The position numbers were made by a program, and so were the translations under genes. Under the pieces are notes generated by a model. That model had not been told where the DNA came from, made no database searches, and saw only the letters and a program-made list of their open reading frames with translations. A DNA stretch of 64,000 bases from Candidatus Eisenbacteria bacterium (GTDB taxonomy: Bacteria; Orphanbacterota; Orphanbacteria; Orphanbacterales; Orphanbacteraceae), in contig JAFGGD010000045.1 in the NCBI GenBank assembly GCA_016930695.1, forward strand, positions 62,001 through 126,000, given 5' to 3'. This document shows, one piece after another, positions 59,397 to 64,000 of this stretch (positions within the stretch are counted from its first letter, which is position 1; each line of letters opens with the position of its first letter).

Positions 59397-60541
59397 TCGT
59401 TGAGGGAGGGGACGGATTGGGCGGCGCGGCATTCGGGGAACCGGCGAAACCACTGGCCGCGCACCTCCTATCCGGCGATCTGTGGGGAGGGGCGGAGGCG
59501 CAGGTCTTTCATCTGATCGGCGCGCTTCTGCGCGGGGGGCGTTGGGAGGCGCGCGTGATCCTCCTCAACGACGGCCTCGCCGCCGAGCGATTGCGCCGCG
59601 CCGGAACGCGCGTGCGCGTCCTCCCCGAACGGGGACGATCCTTCCTCTCCCTGCTCCGCGACTGCGGGCGCATTCTACGGGAGTGGAACCCGAGGATCGT
59701 TCATTCTCACGGATATAAAGAGAATTTGCTGGCCGGTTTCGCCGCCCGCCCCCTTCGGGGCTGCGCGCGGATCCGCACCCAGCACGGTTCCCCTTATCCG
59801 GGAGGGCGTTTCCCCTACACCGCCTACTACCGCGTGGACCGCTTTCTCGCGCCGCGCCTCTGCGAGAGGGCGATCGCCGTCTCCGGCGCGGTGGCGGAGG
59901 AGATGCGGCGCTTTCTCCCCATGGAGAAGATCGCGACGGTGCGGAACGGGATCCCTCTCCCGGAGGAAGCGGGAGGCGCGCCGCCTCCGGAGAATCCGGG
60001 ACCCGGCCGCTGGATCGTCTCTTGCGGGAGGCTCTCCCCGGAGAAACGTTTCGACCGTCTGATCGACGCGGTCGCGCGCCTCGCCGAGGAGGGGATCGAC
60101 GCGCGGCTTCTCCTCGTCGGAGACGGACCGGAGCGGGGGGCGTTGGAGAGGATCGCCGGTGAAATCGCGCCCGGCCGCGTCCGCTTCGCCGGTTTTCGCG
60201 AAGAGCCGGCTCCCCTTCTCGGGGGAGCGGAGATCTTCGCACTCTCCTCGGAGAGGGAGGGACTGCCGATGACCCTTTTAGAGGCTCTCGCCCTCGGGCT
60301 CCCGGCGGTGGTTCCCCGCGTGGGGGGAATGGCGGAGGTGATTCGCGACGGCGAGACCGGCTTGCTCGTTCCGCCGGGGGACGGACCGGCGCTCGCCGCC
60401 GCGATCGCTAGGCTCCTTCGCGACGATTCCCTGCGCGGGCGAATCGGCGCCGCGGGGAAGGAGGCGGTCCGGCGGGAATACGGCGTGGACCGTACCGCTC
60501 GAGAGACGGAGAGGGTATACGAGGAGGCGACGCGCCGGTGA
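59393..60541 (+). CDS. Family 4 glycosyltransferase
   Basis: This GT-B enzyme has the motif LLSGDLWGGAEAQVFHLIGAL, HSHGYKENLLAG, the linker TVRNGIPLPEE and the donor-site LSSEREGLPMTLLEALALGLP (E-x7-E). The 382-residue length is standard. The ATG at 59393 overlaps the ATP-grasp stop (ATGA); the first 20 residues are a Gly-rich lead before the Rossmann strand, and no better start exists downstream. It overlaps the next GT4 by four bases. Confidence 0.9.
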   Translation: MIVEGGDGLGGAAFGEPAKPLAAHLLSGDLWGGAEAQVFHLIGALLRGGRWEARVILLNDGLAAERLRRAGTRVRVLPERGRSFLSLLRDCGRILREWNPRIVHSHGYKENLLAGFAARPLRGCARIRTQHGSPYPGGRFPYTAYYRVDRFLAPRLCERAIAVSGAVAEEMRRFLPMEKIATVRNGIPLPEEAGGAPPPENPGPGRWIVSCGRLSPEKRFDRLIDAVARLAEEGIDARLLLVGDGPERGALERIAGEIAPGRVRFAGFREEPAPLLGGAEIFALSSEREGLPMTLLEALALGLPAVVPRVGGMAEVIRDGETGLLVPPGDGPALAAAIARLLRDDSLRGRIGAAGKEAVRREYGVDRTARETERVYEEATRR

Positions 60542-61758
60542 ACGTTCTCTGGGTTTCCCATTTCGTCCCCTGGCCCCCGCGCGGCGGGAATCTCCAGCGT
60601 TCCTGGCACCTGCTGCGCGAGCTGAGCCGGGAGGCGCGGGTCGACCTGATCGCCTTTCACCGTCGCCGTTCGGAGGCGGACCGCGATCTCGATGGAGCGA
60701 AGCGGGAAATGGAAAAGCTCTGCGGCCGCGTATCCATCTTCCCCATTCCGAACGAGAGATCCCGCGCCGCTTTCGCCGCCGGGCTTCTGAGAAATCTGTT
60801 GGAAAAGAGTCCATATACGGTTCAAGAATTATATTCGGACGATTTCCGCGACCGGCTGGAGCGATACTTGGGGGACGGGGGATACGACGCCGTCCATTTC
60901 GACACCGTCGACCTGGCCGGGCACCGGCCCCTCGCGGCCGGACTACCGGCGATCCTGAACCACCACAACGTGGAGTCTCTCCTCTTCCGCCGCCGGGCGC
61001 CGCGGGAAAGGAACCCTCTGGCCGGCGCCTACCTCCGCCTGCAGGCGTCCAAGCTGGGGCTCTACGAGAAGAGATGGTACGGCGCCTTCGACCGGAATCT
61101 GTTCGTGTCCGCCGCGGACCGCTCGCGCGCGGAGTCCGACGCGCCGGGTCTCCGAGCCGACGTGGTGCCGAACGGAACCGACACCGCCTACTACACGCCC
61201 GGCGGGGAAGGGGAGGCGAAGAGAGTCGTCTGGGTCGGCGGGCTGAGTTGGTTCCCCAACCGGGACGCCGTCGCCTGGCTCCTCGGCCGTCTCTGGCCGC
61301 GGATCCGGCAGCGCCATCCCGACGCGACGCTCGATCTGATCGGCTCCGCCCCGGAGCGGTTCCTTCCGCGGGGGGGGGCGGACCGGAGCGTGCGCGTGCA
61401 CGGCTTCGTGGAGGACCTCCGCCCGCTGGTGACGGGCGCGTGGCTTTCGGTGGCGCCCCTCCGCGTGGGAGGGGGCACGCGCCTCAAGATCCTCGACGCG
61501 CTGGCGATGGGGAAGACGGTCCTCGCCACGTCCGTAGGGCGCGAGGGAATCGAGGCGCGCGAAGGGGAGGAGATCGTGACCGCGGACGGAGAGGACGCCT
61601 TCGTGGAAGAGGCGGATCGCCTTCTCCGGGACAGGGATTTGAGGGAGCGGATCGGAAAAAACGGAAGGGCGCTCGCGGAAAGGGTCTACGACTGGTCCGT
61701 CGTCGGCGCCGGCTACCGGCGGATCGTCCGGGATCTTACACGAGGGAAGGAGGAGTGA
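60538..61758 (+). CDS. Family 4 glycosyltransferase, exosortase-associated type
   Basis: The N-terminus VLWVSHFVPWPPRGGNLQRS and the segments HFDTVDLAGHRPL and NHHNVESLLFRRRA match the sugar transferase group that accompanies PEP-CTERM/EpsH systems. The C-terminal half has GGLSWFPNRDAVAWLLGRLWP and the donor motif APLRVGGGTRLKILDALAMGK. The protein has 406 residues. GTG 60538 overlaps the preceding stop by four bases. Its likely role is addition of one sugar to the lipid-linked repeat unit. Confidence 0.88.
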   Translation: MNVLWVSHFVPWPPRGGNLQRSWHLLRELSREARVDLIAFHRRRSEADRDLDGAKREMEKLCGRVSIFPIPNERSRAAFAAGLLRNLLEKSPYTVQELYSDDFRDRLERYLGDGGYDAVHFDTVDLAGHRPLAAGLPAILNHHNVESLLFRRRAPRERNPLAGAYLRLQASKLGLYEKRWYGAFDRNLFVSAADRSRAESDAPGLRADVVPNGTDTAYYTPGGEGEAKRVVWVGGLSWFPNRDAVAWLLGRLWPRIRQRHPDATLDLIGSAPERFLPRGGADRSVRVHGFVEDLRPLVTGAWLSVAPLRVGGGTRLKILDALAMGKTVLATSVGREGIEAREGEEIVTADGEDAFVEEADRLLRDRDLRERIGKNGRALAERVYDWSVVGAGYRRIVRDLTRGKEE

Positions 61759-61761
61759 TCG

Positions 61762-62862
61762 GTGAGTGAAAGGGCGGTGAACGTCGTTCTCGTCTCCGGG
61801 GCGAGACCCAACTTCATGAAGATCGCGCCGATTCACCGCGCCCTCGCCGGGCGGCCCCGCTTCCGGAGCTTCCTGTTGCACACGGGCCAGCATTACGACG
61901 ACGTCATGTCGCTCCGTTTCTTCCGCGACCTGGGGTTGGAGAAACCGGACGCGGACCTGGAGGTGGGCTCTCTCTCCCACGCGGCGCAGACCGGCGCCGT
62001 GCTGACCCGTTTCGATCGCTTCCTGGACACTCATCCCACCGATCTGGTCCTGGTCGTGGGGGACGTGAACTCCACACTCGCCTGCGCGCTCACGGCGGTG
62101 AAGCGCGGGATCCTCGTCGCCCATGTGGAGGCGGGCCTGCGCAGCTTCGACCGAAGAATGCCCGAGGAGATCAACCGGGTCCTCACCGACGCCGTCGCCC
62201 ACATCCTCTTCATCACGGAAGAGAGCGCCGCGGAGAACCTCCGCCGCGAAGGGATCCCCGATGAGCGCGTCCATTTCGTCGGAAACGTCATGGTGGACAC
62301 CCTCCTCGCCAACAGGGAGCGCGCCCTCAAAATCGACCCCGTCGTCCCCCTCCCGAAGGGACCTTACGCGCTGGTGACCCTCCACCGTCCCTCCAACGTG
62401 GATCGCGAGGAAGATCTGATGAGGGCGGTCGCGATCCTGGAGGAAACGTCGTCGCGATTGCCCGTTCTCTTCCCCGTCCACCCGCGCACCGCCGCGGCCC
62501 TCGAGAGGACCGGCCTCCGCGGCCGGCTCGAAAGGGCCGACGGAGTCGCCCTTCTCCCGCCGCTCGGCTACCTCGACTTCCTTCGTCTCTTTTTGGGCGC
62601 TGCCGTACTCTTGACCGATTCCGGAGGCATACAGGAGGAGAGCACCGCGCTCGGCATCCCCTGCGTCACCCTTCGCGAGAACACGGAGCGGCCGATCACC
62701 GTAGAGGAGGGGACAAACGAGGTGTGCGGTCTCGATCGGGAGAAGATCCTCGGCGTGGTGGACGGCGTTCTCGCCGGGCGCGGCAAAGGAGGGCGCGTAC
62801 CGGCGCTCTGGGACGGCCGCGCCGCCGAGAGGATCGCTTCGGTTTTGGAAGGATTGTTTTAG
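61762..62862 (+). CDS. wecB: UDP-N-acetylglucosamine 2-epimerase-like enzyme (second copy)
   Basis: The 366-residue product has the fold and motifs of non-hydrolysing epimerases: LVSGARPNFMKIAPIHRAL, HVEAGLRSFDRRMPEEINR, VTLHRPSNVDR and DSGGIQEESTALGIP. The motif set differs from the copy at 35492, and belongs to the MnaA-like subgroup common in exopolysaccharide loci. GTG 61762 follows AAGGAGGAG. It is the last gene of the run and meets the opposing gene tail to tail; the stop codons share bases 62860-62861. Confidence 0.92.
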   Translation: MSERAVNVVLVSGARPNFMKIAPIHRALAGRPRFRSFLLHTGQHYDDVMSLRFFRDLGLEKPDADLEVGSLSHAAQTGAVLTRFDRFLDTHPTDLVLVVGDVNSTLACALTAVKRGILVAHVEAGLRSFDRRMPEEINRVLTDAVAHILFITEESAAENLRREGIPDERVHFVGNVMVDTLLANRERALKIDPVVPLPKGPYALVTLHRPSNVDREEDLMRAVAILEETSSRLPVLFPVHPRTAAALERTGLRGRLERADGVALLPPLGYLDFLRLFLGAAVLLTDSGGIQEESTALGIPCVTLRENTERPITVEEGTNEVCGLDREKILGVVDGVLAGRGKGGRVPALWDGRAAERIASVLEGLF

Positions 62863-64000
62863 GCGATCGTTCCGGCGTCGGCGCCGCGCGACGCCAAGGT
62901 CTCCCGCACGAGATCCTCGATGCGGATCACCACGCGGTCCCATCCGTAACGGCGGGCCGTTTCGATCCGCCGCTCCCTCTCCCCGTCGCCGTTTTCGGCG
63001 AAGGATCCCCTGAGCGCTTCCACCCACCCCTCCGCGCTCTCCGCCGTCCTCACGAGACCATGCAGCTCTTCCAGGCAGGGCAAGGGAACGGAGACGACCG
63101 GTTTGCCGGCGGCGAGATATTCGTGCAGCTTGAGCGGATAGCGCTGTCTCCCCTCGCGGGTCATGGCGTACGGCATCAGACACGCGTCGAAGGCGCGCAC
63201 ATAGCGGGGGATTTCGAACAGGGGTTTCGCGCCGAGCAGGTGAACATTGCGGAGGGCCGCCCATTCCTCGAAAAGCGCCCGGTTTTCGCGGGTCACCACG
63301 AGAACCGGACCGGCGAAACAGAAGGAGATCTCGGGCGCCGCGCGGGCGATATCGAGAAGAAGACGGTAGTCGAGCTTGTCGCAGACGCGGCCCACGTACC
63401 CCGCCCGCGGGGAGGGAATCGCCGCCAGATCCTCTGGAGTCTCTTCCTCTTCACCGGCGTCGGGCACGAACTGGTCGAAATCGACGCCGTTCGGCACGTA
63501 GACCACTCGCCGTCCGGGACCGGCTTTGGCGTCCCGCAAGGTTTCGGACACGCAGAGGGTCAGGTCCGCCGTATCCAGCAGGCTCCTCTCCTCGGCCCGG
63601 AGCCGCGCTTTGTTGGCGCCCAGATACCCGCTGTACTCGTCGAGCACGTGATACATCACCATCTTCTCGTTCAATCCGCCCACGTAACCCCGAAACTTGG
63701 GGTGGAGCAGATACAGGATCGGTCGCTTGCCGCCGATGCGCGAGAGGGCGCGCCGGAGACAGGAGAGACGGGCCGACTCGATGGCGCGGATCAGGAGGCG
63801 CGACTTGTAGAAATTGGGGAGAAAACGGGGATAGCGGTATACATAGAGATGGTCTTCCCGATGGCGAAGCCCGCCGCCGCTGCCGTTCGGCGCGAAGCGG
63901 CTCCCGAGGACCTCCGTCCTCTCCAGGGGAGGAGGGACGAAGAGAACGCGGTTCCGGTAGGCGAGACGCCGGAGCACCTGGTTCCAGGTCTGCGCCCCCG
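62859..64000 (-). CDS. Glycosyltransferase, GT-B fold, N-terminus outside the window
   Basis: On the minus strand the frame stays open to the right edge. The residues before the GTG at 63977 (AQTWNQVLRRLA) fit the RPxxWxxxLxRLA opening of this glycosyltransferase group, so the true start lies beyond 64000. Visible parts are YHVLDEYSGYLG, VVYVPNGVDFDQF, and the donor region DACLMPYAMTREGRQRYPLKLHEYLAAGKPV seen as MPYAM and PLKLHEYLAAGKPV. It resembles exopolysaccharide UDP-sugar transferases that lack the usual E-x7-E first Glu. Confidence 0.86.
   Translation of the reverse strand, partial: GAQTWNQVLRRLAYRNRVLFVPPPLERTEVLGSRFAPNGSGGGLRHREDHLYVYRYPRFLPNFYKSRLLIRAIESARLSCLRRALSRIGGKRPILYLLHPKFRGYVGGLNEKMVMYHVLDEYSGYLGANKARLRAEERSLLDTADLTLCVSETLRDAKAGPGRRVVYVPNGVDFDQFVPDAGEEEETPEDLAAIPSPRAGYVGRVCDKLDYRLLLDIARAAPEISFCFAGPVLVVTRENRALFEEWAALRNVHLLGAKPLFEIPRYVRAFDACLMPYAMTREGRQRYPLKLHEYLAAGKPVVSVPLPCLEELHGLVRTAESAEGWVEALRGSFAENGDGERERRIETARRYGWDRVVIRIEDLVRETLASRGADAGTIA

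Overview
The window is a GC-rich, gene-dense bacterial chromosome segment with about 50 protein genes, all on the + strand except a small lipoprotein gene near 7.1 kb and a glycosyltransferase at the right edge. An Omp85 barrel protein, TamB, a Wza-type exporter and a C-terminal FlgD/type-IX-like sorting domain point to a diderm. The gene order, TPR-fused membrane glycosyltransferases and sorting-domain propeller protein suggest a deep-branching FCB-type lineage such as Candidatus Eisenbacteria. This is inference, because there is no rRNA gene to confirm it. I saw no transposon, CRISPR array, tRNA or rRNA.

Layout. (1) 72-6947 is a conserved housekeeping run: rpsB-tsf-pyrH-frr-uppS-cdsA-dxr-rseP. 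(2) 6972-13095 holds a small lipoprotein gene and a divergent tamA-like/tamB pair; the two divergent promoters share one -10 region. (3) 13108-15324 is a PcrA/UvrD helicase. (4) 15433-19633 is a riboflavin operon (ribD-ribE-ribBA-ribH) with nusB at its end. It has a promoter, an FMN riboswitch and a terminator-like hairpin in front of ribD. (5) 19658-45224 is a long, mostly overlapping run of 17 glycan genes: GT-A and GT-B glycosyltransferases, five GT-C-like multi-membrane proteins (two YfhO, one DUF2723-TPR, two GT39-like), two YbhN-type membrane proteins, a UDP-sugar 4-epimerase, a UDP-GlcNAc 2-epimerase and a two-domain GT2/sugar-phosphotransferase fusion. It ends with an exported beta-propeller protein. 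(6) 45502-47017 is a sigma54 activator with its own sigma54-type promoter, no canonical start codon and Glu in place of the phospho-acceptor Asp. (7) 47070-62862 is a second polysaccharide run: Wza-like exporter, Wzz-like protein, separate BY-kinase, an intact and a degenerate GT2, FemAB-like protein, O-antigen-ligase-like protein, DegT-like protein, GT2, deacetylase, ATP-grasp enzyme, two GT4 enzymes and a second 2-epimerase. Its composition resembles exosortase-associated exopolysaccharide loci, but no exosortase lies in the window. (8) A convergent glycosyltransferase runs off the right end.

Together, regions 5-7 look like a surface-glycan factory. Polyprenyl-phosphate-sugar synthases would feed GT-C enzymes, cytoplasmic GTs would build lipid-linked chains, and the Wza/Wzz/BY-kinase set would control and export polymer. 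The sigma54 activator sits between the two halves and may control both. The most unusual points are the phospho-mimic receiver, two genes without an ATG, GTG or TTG at the favoured start, the GT2 fused to an apparently dead sugar-phosphate transferase, and the degenerate GT2 paralogue next to an intact one.
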